In this document: in pieces, positions 7,320-15,744 of the stretch
Layout: each line of letters starts with the position of its first letter
Position numbering within the stretch: position 1 is the stretch's first letter
DNA from: Pseudomonas asplenii
GTDB lineage: Bacteria > Pseudomonadota > Gammaproteobacteria > Pseudomonadales > Pseudomonadaceae
Reading direction: 5' to 3'
Length of the DNA stretch: 64,000 nt
NCBI RefSeq assembly: GCF_900105475.1
Contig: NZ_LT629777.1
Location: 3,410,001-3,474,000, forward strand
Notes under the pieces: generated by a model
Seen by the model: only the letters and a program-made list of their open reading frames with translations
Told to the model about the DNA's origin: nothing
Databases searched by the model: none
Translations under genes and position numbers: made by a program

Positions 7320-8741
7320 ATGAGTGGAAACATCCCCCCTTCGGGCGAGCTGAAACGCGGCCTGAAAAATCGTCATATCCAGTTGATCGCCCTGGGTGGC
7401 GCCATCGGTACGGGCCTGTTCCTCGGTTCGGCCGGGGTGCTCAAGTCTGCCGGCCCGTCGATGATTCTCGGTTATGCGATCTGTGGCTTCATCGCTTTCA
7501 TGATCATGCGCCAACTGGGCGAGATGATCGTCGAGGAGCCGGTCGCCGGCTCCTTCAGTCACTTTGCCCACAAGTACTGGGGCGGTTTCGCCGGCTTCCT
7601 GTCGGGCTGGAACTGCTGGATCCTGTACATCCTGGTGGGCATGTCGGAACTGACTGCGGTCGGCAAGTACGTTCACTACTGGTGGCCGGATGTCCCGACC
7701 TGGGCGTCGGCGGCGGCCTTCTTCGTGCTGATCAACCTGGTCAACCTGGCGAATGTGAAGGTCTTCGGCGAGGCTGAATTCTGGTTCGCGATCATCAAGG
7801 TGGTTGCCATCGTCGGCATGATTGCCCTGGGCAGCTACCTGCTGGTCAGCGGTCATGGTGGCTCGCAGGCCTCCGTGAGCAATCTGTGGCAGCACGGTGG
7901 ATTCTTCCCCAACGGGGTCAGCGGTCTGGTGATGGCGATGGCGATCATCATGTTCTCCTTCGGCGGCCTGGAAATGCTCGGTTTCACCGCAGCGGAAGCC
8001 GACAAGCCGAAGACCGTGATTCCCAAGGCCATCAACCAGGTGATCTACCGGATCCTGATTTTCTACATCGGCGCGTTGGTCGTGCTGTTGTCGCTAACGC
8101 CGTGGGACAGCCTGCTCAGCACCCTGAATGCCTCCGGCGATGCCTACAGCGGCAGCCCGTTCGTGCAGGTGTTCTCGATGCTGGGCAGCAACACCGCCGC
8201 GCATATCCTCAACTTCGTGGTCCTGACTGCCGCGCTGTCGGTGTACAACAGCGGCACCTACTGCAACAGTCGCATGCTGCTGGGCATGGCCGAGCAGGGT
8301 GATGCGCCGAAGGTGCTGGCACGAATCGACAAGCGCGGGGTGCCGGTGCTTTCGATCCTCGCCTCGGCGCTGGTGACGTTCATTGCGGTGGTGATGAACT
8401 ACCTGATTCCACAACATGCGCTGGAGTTGCTGATGTCGCTGGTGGTCGCGACCCTGGTGATCAACTGGGCGATGATCAGCTACTCGCACTTCAAGTTCCG
8501 CCAGCACATGAACCGCACGCAACAGACGCCATTGTTCAAGGCGCTCTGGTACCCCTACGGTAATTACTTCTGCCTGGCGTTCGTGGTGTTCATCCTGGGT
8601 ATCATGCTGATGATCCCGGGTATCCAGATCTCGGTGTATGCGATCCCGGTGTGGTTGCTGTTCATGTGGATCTGCTACGGCATCAAAAACCGTCGCAGCA
8701 GCCAGCAGGGTTTGCCGACTGCCAGCTCCGCGCTGAAGTAA
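7320..8741 (+). CDS. aroP: Aromatic amino acid permease AroP (APC superfamily)
   Basis: A 473-aa amino acid transporter with about 12 membrane segments. The N-terminal signature GELKRGLKNRHIQLIALGGAIGTGLFLGSA, then QLGEMIVEEPVAGSFSHFA, VKVFGEAEFWFAIIKV and AAEADKPKTVIPKAINQVIYRILIFYIG all follow E. coli AroP/PheP closely, more so than CycA or GabP. It should import Phe, Tyr and Trp with protons. The ATG at 7320 is chosen because upstream residues are not family-like. It has a long leader with PhhR-like boxes, and its regulator and catabolic operon lie 4-6 kb away, so coordinated control is likely. Confidence 0.9.
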   Translation: MSGNIPPSGELKRGLKNRHIQLIALGGAIGTGLFLGSAGVLKSAGPSMILGYAICGFIAFMIMRQLGEMIVEEPVAGSFSHFAHKYWGGFAGFLSGWNCWILYILVGMSELTAVGKYVHYWWPDVPTWASAAAFFVLINLVNLANVKVFGEAEFWFAIIKVVAIVGMIALGSYLLVSGHGGSQASVSNLWQHGGFFPNGVSGLVMAMAIIMFSFGGLEMLGFTAAEADKPKTVIPKAINQVIYRILIFYIGALVVLLSLTPWDSLLSTLNASGDAYSGSPFVQVFSMLGSNTAAHILNFVVLTAALSVYNSGTYCNSRMLLGMAEQGDAPKVLARIDKRGVPVLSILASALVTFIAVVMNYLIPQHALELLMSLVVATLVINWAMISYSHFKFRQHMNRTQQTPLFKALWYPYGNYFCLAFVVFILGIMLMIPGIQISVYAIPVWLLFMWICYGIKNRRSSQQGLPTASSALK

Positions 8742-8758
8742 CCGCCGTTTGCAACGGA

Positions 8759-8785
8759 CAAACCCGGCCCTGCGCCGGGTTTGTC
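8759..8785 (+). terminator. Hairpin terminator after aroP
   Basis: Perfect 11-bp stem ACAAACCCGGC / GCCGGGTTTGT with loop CCTGC, 18 bp past the aroP stop. The T-tract is weak (GTTTGTCATTTC), so termination may be partial. Confidence 0.75.
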
Positions 8786-8827
8786 ATTTCGGTATGCTGA
8801 ATATTCCCGAGGTCGGACGTTTTTCCC

Positions 8828-9241
8828 ATGCTGGTCATTTCCAACAACGTGCAACTGCCGGACAACGAGATCGAATGGACGGCCATCCGTGCCCAGGGGG
8901 CGGGTGGGCAGAACGTCAACAAGGTCTCCAGTGCGGTGCACCTGCGTTTCGACATTCCGGCGTCGTCGCTGCCACCGTTCTACAAGGAGCGTTTGCTGGC
9001 GCTGAGTGACAGCCGCATCACCAGTGACGGGGTGGTTGTGATCAAGGCCCAGCAATATCGGACCCAGGAGCAGAACCGCGCCGATGCCCTGTTGCGCCTG
9101 GTGGAACTGATCCAGGTGGCGACCAGGGTCGAGAAGAAGCGCCGGCCGACCAAGCCGACGCTGGGCTCGAAAAAGCGCCGCCTGGACGGCAAGTCACAGC
9201 GCGGGGCGATCAAGGCCGGGCGCGGCAAGATCGATTTCTGA
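8828..9241 (+). CDS. arfB: Alternative ribosome-rescue factor ArfB (YaeJ, peptidyl-tRNA hydrolase)
   Basis: A 137-aa class I release-factor-like protein. The catalytic GGQ motif is at residues 26-28 ([23 protein letters not shown]), and the C-terminal tail (from about residue 105) is rich in Lys and Arg ([17 protein letters not shown]), the part that enters the empty mRNA channel of stalled ribosomes. There is no stop-codon-recognition domain, which separates it from RF1/RF2. It acts as a tmRNA backup, hydrolysing peptidyl-tRNA on non-stop complexes. It is monocistronic, flanked by a terminator upstream and a REP-like hairpin downstream. Confidence 0.95.
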   Translation: MLVISNNVQLPDNEIEWTAIRAQGAGGQNVNKVSSAVHLRFDIPASSLPPFYKERLLALSDSRITSDGVVVIKAQQYRTQEQNRADALLRLVELIQVATRVEKKRRPTKPTLGSKKRRLDGKSQRGAIKAGRGKIDF

Positions 9242-9265
9242 GCCTGAGTGGCCTGTCAAAGACTA

Positions 9266-9310
9266 CCTGTGGCGAGCAGACCTGTGGTGAGTGGGCCCGC
9301 TCGCCACAGG
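9266..9310. repeat. REP-like palindromic element
   Basis: 12-bp perfect arms CCTGTGGCGAGC / GCTCGCCACAGG around a 21-nt interior that itself contains CCTGTGGTGAG, a second copy of the arm. The GTGGCGAGC core is typical of fluorescent-pseudomonad extragenic palindromes. It lies between the convergent arfB and MFS genes and can serve as a bidirectional terminator. Confidence 0.7.
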
Positions 9311-9319
9311 TATTCAGGT

Positions 9320-10525
9320 TCAGGCGTGGTCGCGTTGTTCACGACGCTTGGGTGCCTGGCGATACAGGTAGAGGCTCAGGCACAGCCCGGAAACCGCCGC
9401 GAGCGCGGCGAACAGGAAGATCGAGGCAAAGCCGAAACCGGCGGCGACCGCGCCTACCAGTGGGCCGGTGATGCCCAGCGACAAGTCGATGAACAGCGAA
9501 TAGGCGCCCACCGCCGCGCCGCGACTGGAGGCGGGCACCAGATTGACCGCTTCCACGCCCAGCGCCGGGAACACCAGCGAGAAACCAAAACCGCTCAGCG
9601 CCGCACCGGCTACTGCCCATTGGGCATCAGGGGCAAGCCACAGCAGCAACAGGCCGAGAGTTTCCACCGACAGGCAGGCGATGGCCACGCGGAAACCGCC
9701 GAGACGGTTGATCATGTTACCGAACAGCAGGCGGGCACCGATGAAGCTTGCGCCGAACAGGCTCAGGCACAGTACGGCATTGTCCCAGTGCTGGGTGGCG
9801 TAGTAGAGGGTGATGAAGGTCGCGATGGTGCCAAAGCCGATCGAGCCCAGTGCCAACCCGGTACCGTGGGGCAGGACCCGGCCGAGTACATGCAGGAACG
9901 GCAGGCGCTCGCCGGAAACGATCGGTGCCGCCTGCTTGGGCCAGGCCAGCAACAGCCCGAGGCCTGCCAGGAGCAGGATGCTGACGCCCATGCTCCACAG
10001 GCCCAACTGGTGGACCAGCCATACGCCCAGCGGCGCACCGATGGCGAGGGCGCCATAACTGGCGATGCCATTCCAGGAGATCACCTTGGCGGTATTCTGT
10101 GCACCGACCCGACCGATACCCCAGCCGATGGACCCGGAGCCGACCAGGCTTTCGGCACTGCCGAGGATCATCCGGCCAATGAACAGGCTGGCCAGGCTCA
10201 GGCTTGGCGCCGCGTGGAGGAAGCTCGGCAGCAGCATGAAGACTCCGCTCAGGCCGCAGCCCGCCAGGCCATACATGACGGCGCGCTTGGCACCCAGGTT
10301 GTCGATGATCCGACTGGCATAAGGGCGGCTGAGCAGGGTGGCCAGGTACTGCACGCTGATCACCAGGCCGGCGATGACCGTGCCGAAGCCCAGTTCGCTA
10401 TGGACATAACCCGGCAGGACCGCCAGTGGGATGCCAATGTTCAGATAACCGATGAAAGTGAAGAGGACAATGGAGACGACTTGCAACGTGACCGTGAGGG
10501 GGCGTTGGGAATCTGGCGTGGGCAA
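9320..10525 (-). CDS. MFS transporter, YhhS/YfcJ-like
   Basis: A 401-aa major facilitator protein with 12 predicted membrane helices. The N-terminal half has [62 protein letters not shown], which contains the MFS loop-2/3 signature. The C-terminal half has a related [21 protein letters not shown] loop. It most resembles the YhhS/YfcJ group annotated as sugar or drug efflux; the substrate is unknown. The start is a TTG at 10525, because no in-frame ATG or GTG exists nearby; the only ATG just upstream (10536) is out of frame. No partner genes adjoin it, so context does not help. Confidence 0.85.
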   Translation of the reverse strand: MPTPDSQRPLTVTLQVVSIVLFTFIGYLNIGIPLAVLPGYVHSELGFGTVIAGLVISVQYLATLLSRPYASRIIDNLGAKRAVMYGLAGCGLSGVFMLLPSFLHAAPSLSLASLFIGRMILGSAESLVGSGSIGWGIGRVGAQNTAKVISWNGIASYGALAIGAPLGVWLVHQLGLWSMGVSILLLAGLGLLLAWPKQAAPIVSGERLPFLHVLGRVLPHGTGLALGSIGFGTIATFITLYYATQHWDNAVLCLSLFGASFIGARLLFGNMINRLGGFRVAIACLSVETLGLLLLWLAPDAQWAVAGAALSGFGFSLVFPALGVEAVNLVPASSRGAAVGAYSLFIDLSLGITGPLVGAVAAGFGFASIFLFAALAAVSGLCLSLYLYRQAPKRREQRDHA

Positions 10526-10625
10526 AGGCTCACCATGGCAGCGGAAAGGGTAAAGATAGGCTGCTTATGATAACGCTGCTAAGGGTGTTGTGGGGTGTTC
10601 CATCGAAAAAACGTTGGGCAGGGCG

Positions 10626-10808
10626 TCAGGATTGGGGCTGTGTCAGCAAGCGGGTGGTCACCAGGGCGGCGAGAGCGTTTTCCTGGCTGCCGAAGCGGGC
10701 GAGCAGGGCGGCCTGTTTTTCTTCGGAAAGGTTGTTCCACAGCGTGATCATCTGTTCGGCGGTACCGATCAACCGGTTGGCCTGGGATTCGTCGAAGGTG
10801 TCGGTCAC
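10626..10808 (-). CDS. Conserved small hypothetical protein (60 aa)
   Basis: A 60-aa helical protein, MTDTFDESQANRLIGTAEQM and onward, starting with GTG at 10808 after a clear AGGA ribosome site 8 bases upstream. It has a soluble, amphipathic composition with no Cys, no membrane segment and no recognised domain. It lies downstream of the 43-aa ORF at 10894-11025 on the same strand, separated by a 14-bp inverted repeat, and upstream of the MFS gene. I do not recognise a function. Confidence 0.6.
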   Translation of the reverse strand: MTDTFDESQANRLIGTAEQMITLWNNLSEEKQAALLARFGSQENALAALVTTRLLTQPQS

Positions 10809-10839
10809 GGTGTATTCCTGTTGAGTCGCGCTTGCCTGG

Positions 10840-10877
10840 CCGTGTGAAAAAACATCAAGAGTGGTTTTTTCACACGG
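10840..10877. repeat. 14-bp perfect inverted repeat
   Basis: CCGTGTGAAAAAAC and GTTTTTTCACACGG, perfect complements, separated by 10 nt. It sits 31 bp upstream of the 60-aa gene start and 16 bp past the 43-aa gene stop. The GC-rich part is at the outer ends and the A/T runs are inner, the reverse of an ordinary terminator, so it could be an operator or an RNA hairpin between the two small genes. Confidence 0.75.
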
Positions 10878-10893
10878 TCAGCTATTGCAGGCT

Positions 10894-11025
10894 TCAGTCT
10901 TTGCTATCGGCCTTCAGGCTGTCCGCAGCCTCTTTTGTTTCAGGCTGTTCAGCACTGGCTTGTTGCGGAGTTTTCTGCTCAGTTTCGTGCAGGCTCGGGA
11001 AGGGGAAGTTGGGTATTTCGTGCAT
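10894..11025 (-). CDS. Predicted very small acidic protein (43 aa)
   Basis: ATG at 11025 preceded by a strong AAGGAG ribosome site 8 bases away opens a 43-codon frame, beginning MHEIPNFPFPSLHETEQKT and ending SLKADSKD. It is rich in Glu, Gln, Lys and Ala, probably disordered after a hydrophobic Phe/Pro start, with no Cys and no membrane segment. The ribosome site and the adjacent 60-aa gene on the same strand support translation. I know of no function. Confidence 0.5.
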   Translation of the reverse strand: MHEIPNFPFPSLHETEQKTPQQASAEQPETKEAADSLKADSKD

Positions 11026-11152
11026 CGTCGTCGCTCCTTGCAAAGTCTGTTTTTTAAATCGCTGGGTAGATCCGCGCTTTTAAAAAAGCCTGGGCAGGAT
11101 ACAGCACTGGACATGACAGAAAGATTTTTTATCGCTCAGGTGGGACAGTCAT

Positions 11153-11202
11153 GTGGTGAGCGGGCTTGCTCACCACGGACCTGCCGGGCACAGGTCCGTG
11201 GT
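11153..11202. repeat. Paired REP-like hairpins after phhC
   Basis: Two hairpins in tandem: GTGGTGAGC / GCTCACCAC (9 bp, loop GGGCTT) and ACCACGGACCTG / CAGGTCCGTGGT (12 bp, loop CCGGGCA), sharing bases between them so alternative pairing is possible. They lie 10 bp beyond the phhC stop and probably stop or stabilise the phhABC transcript. The first is a REP-type GTGG-GAGC palindrome. Confidence 0.7.
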
Positions 11203-11212
11203 CACCGGCGGT

Positions 11213-12406
11213 TTACTTGCAGACTGCGGCAATCGCTTCGGCCAGGGCATCCAGACGGGTTGCGTCAATGCCAGCAACGTTGGCTCGGCCCGAACTGACC
11301 ATGTAGACGCTGTAGTCGTCACGCAGGCGTTGTACCTGGGCCGGCGACAGGCCGGTATAGGAGAACATCCCGCGTTGCACGCCGATATGGGCGAAGCGCT
11401 CCGCCAGACCATGAGGCTTGAGCGCCGCGACCAGACCGCTGCGCAGTTGCGCGATGCGTGCGCGCATGGCTTCGACTTCCTCGGCCCACAGGCTTTTCAA
11501 TTGCGCATCGCCAAGGATGGTCAGTACCACCGCCGCACCGTGATCCGGCGGGTTGGACCAGAGGTTACGGGCCACGGCCGCCAGTTGGCTGCGTACATCC
11601 AGCAGTTTTTCAGCGTCGGCGCTGCAGACCAACAGGGCACCGGTACGCTCGCGGTACAGGCCGAAGTTCTTCGAGCAGGAACTGGTAATCAGCACTTCCG
11701 GCAGTTCCTGGGCGAACAGGCGGACCGCCCAGGCATCTTCCTCGACGCCATCGCCAAAGCCCTGGTAGGCGAAGTCGATCAGCGGCAACAGTTCGCGTCG
11801 ACGCACGACCTCCAGCACCCGCTGCCATTCGGCATGGGACAGGTCGAAGCCGGTCGGGTTGTGGCAGCAGGCATGCAGCAGCACCACATCACCTTTGGGG
11901 GCCTGCTCCAGTGCGGCGAGCATGCCGTCGACATTCAGGCGGTTGTCCGCGCCAACGTAAGGGTAATGGCTGATTTTCAGGCCGGCGGCGTTGAAGATGG
12001 TCTCGTGGATCGGCCAGGTCGGATCGCTGAGCCAGATACCGCGCCCCGGCAGGCACTGGGCGATGAAATCCGCGCTCAGGCGCAGGGCGCCGGTGCCGCC
12101 CGGGGTCTGGGTCGCCCCGACCCGACGCTCGGCGATCAGGGGTGAGTCAGTGCCCATCACCAGTTCGCACAACAGGCTGCCGAAACGCAGGTCGCCATGG
12201 CCGCCGATATAGGACTTGCTCGGTTGGCCGTCCACCAGCTTCTGCTCGGCCAGCTTGACCGACCGCAGGATCGGCGTCAGGCCCTGGGCGTCCTTGTAGA
12301 CGCCGACCCCGAGATCGAACTTGTGCGGATTCGGGTCCTGGGCATAAGCCTCCAGCAAGCCGAGGATCGGGTCGCCGGGTACGCGCGCGATGGCGGTGAA
12401 ATGCAT
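11213..12406 (-). CDS. phhC: Aromatic amino acid aminotransferase
   Basis: A 397-aa class I PLP aminotransferase of the AspC/TyrB type. The PLP lysine lies in SCSKNFGLYRERTG. Other cofactor and substrate motifs are GVGVYKDAQG near the N-terminus, CCHNPTGFDL (the Asn-Pro-Thr-Gly motif), LIDFAYQGFGDG and the Arg of VSSGRANVAG near the C-terminus that binds the carboxylate. As the third gene of the phenylalanine hydroxylase operon it removes the amino group of tyrosine (and phenylalanine) to feed 4-hydroxyphenylpyruvate into homogentisate. Its ATG overlaps the phhB stop (TAATG). Confidence 0.95.
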   Translation of the reverse strand: MHFTAIARVPGDPILGLLEAYAQDPNPHKFDLGVGVYKDAQGLTPILRSVKLAEQKLVDGQPSKSYIGGHGDLRFGSLLCELVMGTDSPLIAERRVGATQTPGGTGALRLSADFIAQCLPGRGIWLSDPTWPIHETIFNAAGLKISHYPYVGADNRLNVDGMLAALEQAPKGDVVLLHACCHNPTGFDLSHAEWQRVLEVVRRRELLPLIDFAYQGFGDGVEEDAWAVRLFAQELPEVLITSSCSKNFGLYRERTGALLVCSADAEKLLDVRSQLAAVARNLWSNPPDHGAAVVLTILGDAQLKSLWAEEVEAMRARIAQLRSGLVAALKPHGLAERFAHIGVQRGMFSYTGLSPAQVQRLRDDYSVYMVSSGRANVAGIDATRLDALAEAIAAVCK

Positions 12407-12762
12407 TATTTAAGGCCCTCGGCGGTTTTGCCGACCTCGTCGGTACGTGCCGCCATGATGAAATCGTTACGGTGCAGGCCCTTGATGGAGTGGCTCCACC
12501 AGGTCACGGTGACTTTGCCCCACTCGGTCAACAGGCCCGGATGATGGCCCTCGGCTTCGGAGATGGCGCCGACGGCATTGGTGAAGGCCAGCGCGAACTT
12601 GAAGTTCTTGAAGCGATATACCTTCTCCAATTGCATGATGCCGTCGCGAACTTCGATATTCCAGTCCGGAATCTGCTTGAGCAGGGCCGGCAGTTCTTCA
12701 TCACTGACCTGTGGGGCATCGGCGCGGCAGGCTTCGCAGTGGGCTTGGGTGAGGGTGCTCAT
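12406..12762 (-). CDS. phhB: Pterin-4-alpha-carbinolamine dehydratase
   Basis: A 118-aa PCD/DCoH enzyme starting [17 protein letters not shown]. Active-site residues are visible as His73-His74-Pro75 ([11 protein letters not shown]) and His91 ([14 protein letters not shown]). It dehydrates the 4a-hydroxytetrahydropterin produced by PhhA so the cofactor can be recycled, and in Pseudomonas it also supports phhA expression. It lies between phhA (100 bp upstream) and phhC (1-base overlap). The ATG at 12762 is set by the family N-terminus. Confidence 0.96.
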   Translation of the reverse strand: MSTLTQAHCEACRADAPQVSDEELPALLKQIPDWNIEVRDGIMQLEKVYRFKNFKFALAFTNAVGAISEAEGHHPGLLTEWGKVTVTWWSHSIKGLHRNDFIMAARTDEVGKTAEGLK

Positions 12763-12862
12763 GGTGTCTTCCTGTCTGTCGTTCTTGTTCGTCGCACGCC
12801 CCTCGGCCCTGCCGGTTGCGGGCATTGGCGCGAGGGTTCCTGGTGTAGCCGAAAGTCGCCGG

Positions 12863-13648
12863 TCAGGCGGCCCTGGGCGGGAATTTCGGGGCTCGCAGGC
12901 CCAACTGCAAAGCCTGCTCGACCAGCCCCATGATGTCTTCGTGGGCCAGGTCGAACAAGCGCTTGAGGTCCGGCAGCGCGAAGTAGACCGGCTGCAGGAT
13001 GTCGATGCGATAAGGAGTGCGCATCGCTTCCAGCGGATCGAACGGCTGGTGTTCGGGCTCGCTGGACAGGCTGTAGACCGTTTCCCTGGGTGAGGAAAGG
13101 ATGCCGCCACCGTAGATGCGCCGGCCATGCGGGGTATCCACCAGGCCGAATTCGATGGTCATCCAGTACAGTCGCGCCAGGTACACCCGTTGTTCCTTGG
13201 TGGCCTTGAGGCCGAGCTTGCCGTAGGTGTGGGTGAATTCGGCGAACCAGGGGTTGGTCAGCAGCGGGCAGTGGCCGAAGATCTCGTGGAAAATGTCCGG
13301 TTCCTGCAGGTAGTCCAGTTCTTCTTCGGTGCGGATGAAGGTTGCTACCGGAAACTGTTTGTTGGCCAGCAGTTCGAAGAAGGTCTGGAAGGGAATCAGC
13401 GCAGGCACCCGGGCGACCTGCCAGCCGGTGGTCTTGGCCAGCACGGTGTTGATTTCGCCCAGTTGCGGGATCCGGTCATGGGGCAGGCCGAGCTTTTCGA
13501 TGCCGTCCAGGTATTCCTGGCAGGCGCGGCCCTCGATCACTTTCATCTGGCGGGTGATCAAGGTGTTCCACACCGCATGCTCGGCGGGCGGGTAGTCGAT
13601 AAACCCTTGCGCATCGGGCTCGCGAGCCACGTAGTGCGTCTGCTTCAT
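12863..13648 (-). CDS. phhA: Phenylalanine-4-hydroxylase
   Basis: A 261-aa tetrahydropterin-dependent monooxygenase converting phenylalanine to tyrosine. The iron ligands are His121 and His126 in [13 protein letters not shown] and Glu166 in WMTIEFGLV. The bacterial enzyme consists of the catalytic domain only, as here, without the N-terminal ACT domain of animal enzymes. A CAGGAG ribosome site precedes the ATG. It is first in phhABC and divergent from phhR; the 321-bp gap holds two PhhR-like boxes and a sigma54-like element. Confidence 0.97.
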   Translation of the reverse strand: MKQTHYVAREPDAQGFIDYPPAEHAVWNTLITRQMKVIEGRACQEYLDGIEKLGLPHDRIPQLGEINTVLAKTTGWQVARVPALIPFQTFFELLANKQFPVATFIRTEEELDYLQEPDIFHEIFGHCPLLTNPWFAEFTHTYGKLGLKATKEQRVYLARLYWMTIEFGLVDTPHGRRIYGGGILSSPRETVYSLSSEPEHQPFDPLEAMRTPYRIDILQPVYFALPDLKRLFDLAHEDIMGLVEQALQLGLRAPKFPPRAA

Positions 13649-13724
13649 ACTGCTCTCCTGCTAGAGGGATCATTCTTGTTATGTGCAGCGTCGTGTCCAG
13701 ATGTTGATCCGGGCGGGCAGGGAA

Positions 13725-13740
13725 TGCACGGGGGATGCCT
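13725..13740 (-). promoter_or_regulatory. Sigma54-like promoter candidate for phhABC
   Basis: On the minus strand, AGGCATCCCCCGTGCA has GG and GC 10 nt apart, like TGGCAC-N5-TTGC, about 77 bp before phhA. The match is partial (GGCAT, GTGC). PhhR carries an altered GAFTGA loop, which argues against sigma54 use, so this may be coincidence. Confidence 0.25.
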
Positions 13741-13770
13741 GCGTCAGTTGGTCGGTATGCGGGTCGAATA

Positions 13771-13788
13771 TGTAAAGTATTCGTTACG
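13771..13788 (-). promoter_or_regulatory. PhhR/TyrR-like box 1 in the phhA/phhR gap
   Basis: TGTAAAGTATTCGTTACG matches TGTAAA-N6-TTTACA at 10 of 12 fixed positions, with the essential G-N14-C pair. It lies about 123 bp upstream of phhA. Confidence 0.6.
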
Positions 13789-13843
13789 GATTTCATGAGT
13801 TGCTCTGTATTCGGTATTTTTACGGGATGGTTTTGTGGATATC

Positions 13844-13861
13844 TGTCACGTAATCTTTACG
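13844..13861 (+). promoter_or_regulatory. PhhR/TyrR-like box 2 in the phhA/phhR gap
   Basis: TGTCACGTAATCTTTACG matches TGTAAA-N6-TTTACA at 9 of 12 fixed positions with the G-N14-C pair. It lies 108 bp upstream of phhR and 73 bp (about seven turns) from box 1, so it could serve phhA activation or phhR autoregulation. Confidence 0.55.
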
Positions 13862-13969
13862 AAAAACTGCGGTGTCCCTTAAAAAGTTGTCGGATGGGGC
13901 CGCGAAACCTGTGAGGTTGGGCGTCCTGACCCCCACCGAGCCGTCTCGTTCACCTTTCCGGGCTTTTCC

Positions 13970-15526
13970 ATGCGTATCAAAGTGCACTGCCAGAACCGCA
14001 TCGGCATCCTTCGCGACATCCTCAACCTGCTGGTGGATTACGGTATCAACGTGGCCCGGGGCGAGGTTGGCGGCGACCAGGGCAACGCGATCTACCTGCA
14101 TTGTCCCAATCTGATCAATCTGCAATTCCAGGCCCTGCGGCCCCGTTTCGAGACGATCGCCGGGGTTTTTGGGGTAAAGCGGGTCGGGCTGATGCCCAGC
14201 GAGCGTCGGCATATGGAGCTCAATGCGTTGCTGGGGGCGCTGGAGTTTCCGGTGTTGTCCATCGACATGGCGGGTTGCATCGTCGCGGCGAACCGGGCAG
14301 CGGCGCAGTTGCTCGGGGTGCGGGTCGATGAGGTGCCAGGGATTGCCCTGTCGCGTTATGCATCGGACTTCGATCTGCCGGAGTTGGTGCGCAGCAATAA
14401 ATCGCGCATCAATGGTTTGCGGGTCAAGGTCAAGGGTGACGTGTTTCTGGCGGACATCGCCCCGCTGCAGCCCGAGCATGAGGACAGCGAGGCGATGGCT
14501 GGCGCGGTGTTGACGCTGCACCGCGCCGATCAGGTTGGTGAGCGGATCTACAACGTGCGCAAGCAGGAGTTGCGCGGTTTCGACAGCATTTTCCAGAGCT
14601 CCCGGGTGATGGCGGCGGTGGTCCGCGAGGCCCGGCGCATGGCGCCCCTGGATGCGCCGTTGCTGATCGAAGGGGAAACCGGTACCGGCAAGGAGTTGCT
14701 GGCGCGCGCCTGCCACCTTGCCAGCCCGCGCGGACAGGCGCCGTTAATGGCGCTCAACTGTGCCGGCTTGCCGGAATCGATGGCCGAGACCGAACTGTTC
14801 GGCTACGGCCCTGGTGCTTTCGAGGGCGCACGGGCCGAGGGCAAGCTCGGCTTGCTGGAACTGACGGCAGGCGGCACGTTGTTTCTCGATGGCGTCGGGG
14901 AGATGAGCCCGAGGCTGCAGGCCAAGCTGCTGCGCTTCCTGCAGGATGGCGGGTTCCGTCGGGTCGGCAGTGATGAAGAAGTCTATCTCGATGTACGGGT
15001 GATCTGTGCGACCCAGGTCGACCTCTCGGAGTTGTGTGGTCGCGGTGAGTTTCGCCAGGACCTGTACCACCGGCTCAACGTGCTGTCGCTGCACATTCCG
15101 CCCTTGCGCGAATGCCTGGATGGCCTGAGTCCGCTGGTCGAGCATTTTCTCGATCAGGCCAGCCGGCAGATTGGCTGCCCGCTGCCCAAGCTGGCGCCGG
15201 CGGCGATGGAGCGGTTGAGCCATTACCACTGGCCGGGCAATGTTCGCCAGTTGGAAAACGTGCTGTTCCAGGCGGTGTCGTTGTGCGATGGCGGTCTGGT
15301 CAAGGCTGAGCATATCCGTCTGCCGGATTACGGCGTGCGTCAGCCGTTGGGGGATTTTTCCCTTGAGGGTGGGCTGGACGAGATTGTCGGGCGGTTCGAG
15401 AAGGCCGTGCTGGAGCGACTGTATTCCGAGCATCCGAGTAGCCGCTTGCTGGGCAAGCGCCTGGGGGTTTCCCATACCACCATCGCCAACAAGCTCAAGG
15501 CCTACGACATGGGCAAGAGCGAATGA
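13970..15526 (+). CDS. phhR: TyrR-type transcriptional regulator of aromatic amino acid catabolism
   Basis: A 518-aa regulator. Residues 1-75 are an ACT domain (MRIKVHCQNRIGILRDILNL), 80-190 a PAS domain, 205-430 an AAA+ domain (Walker A GETGTGKE), and 475-518 a Fis-type helix-turn-helix (LGKRLGVSHTTIANKLKAY). The loop that is GAFTGA in sigma54 activators reads GAFEGA, and Walker B reads FLDGVGE in place of the usual FLDEIGE, as expected for a TyrR-like protein acting at sigma70 promoters. It activates phhABC in response to Phe or Tyr. Divergent from phhA; the last gene before the flagellar block. Confidence 0.95.
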   Translation: MRIKVHCQNRIGILRDILNLLVDYGINVARGEVGGDQGNAIYLHCPNLINLQFQALRPRFETIAGVFGVKRVGLMPSERRHMELNALLGALEFPVLSIDMAGCIVAANRAAAQLLGVRVDEVPGIALSRYASDFDLPELVRSNKSRINGLRVKVKGDVFLADIAPLQPEHEDSEAMAGAVLTLHRADQVGERIYNVRKQELRGFDSIFQSSRVMAAVVREARRMAPLDAPLLIEGETGTGKELLARACHLASPRGQAPLMALNCAGLPESMAETELFGYGPGAFEGARAEGKLGLLELTAGGTLFLDGVGEMSPRLQAKLLRFLQDGGFRRVGSDEEVYLDVRVICATQVDLSELCGRGEFRQDLYHRLNVLSLHIPPLRECLDGLSPLVEHFLDQASRQIGCPLPKLAPAAMERLSHYHWPGNVRQLENVLFQAVSLCDGGLVKAEHIRLPDYGVRQPLGDFSLEGGLDEIVGRFEKAVLERLYSEHPSSRLLGKRLGVSHTTIANKLKAYDMGKSE

Positions 15527-15560
15527 AGGCTGGGTGAAGCGGGCTGTCTGACCGATAGTT

Positions 15561-15590
15561 GCCGCTAGCGGCATAACCGCGCCGTTTTTT
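15561..15590 (+). terminator. Probable terminator after phhR
   Basis: GC-rich palindrome GCCGCTAGCGGC followed by CATAACCGCGCCG and six T residues, starting 34 bp past phhR. Several short pairings are possible (CGGC / GCCG directly before the T-run). Confidence 0.55.
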
Positions 15591-15671
15591 CGTCTTTGTC
15601 TGCGCACTGGGAAACCGCCCCTGCTCACCCAGGTCCCGGCTGGCCGGGGTTCTGAGGGGTGTAATGAAATG

Positions 15672-15688
15672 TTGGTGCAGAAATTGCT
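15672..15688 (+). promoter_or_regulatory. Sigma54 promoter for the flgF operon
   Basis: TTGGTGCAGAAATTGCT: -24 GG (15674-15675) and -12 GC (15686-15687) exactly 10 nt apart with TTGC at -12. It lies 57 bp before the flgF start, in the correct direction. Confidence 0.85.
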
Positions 15689-15744
15689 AAGGCTCTGGCC
15701 GTACAGCGGTGGGCGGCAAACGTCCGTCAGCAAGAGGAAAGACT

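Noticed and set aside
13806..13824. TGTATTCGGTATTTTTACG as a third PhhR box in the phhA/phhR gap
   Set aside because: The half-sites are 7 nt apart, so the G-N14-C spacing required for a TyrR-type box is broken.
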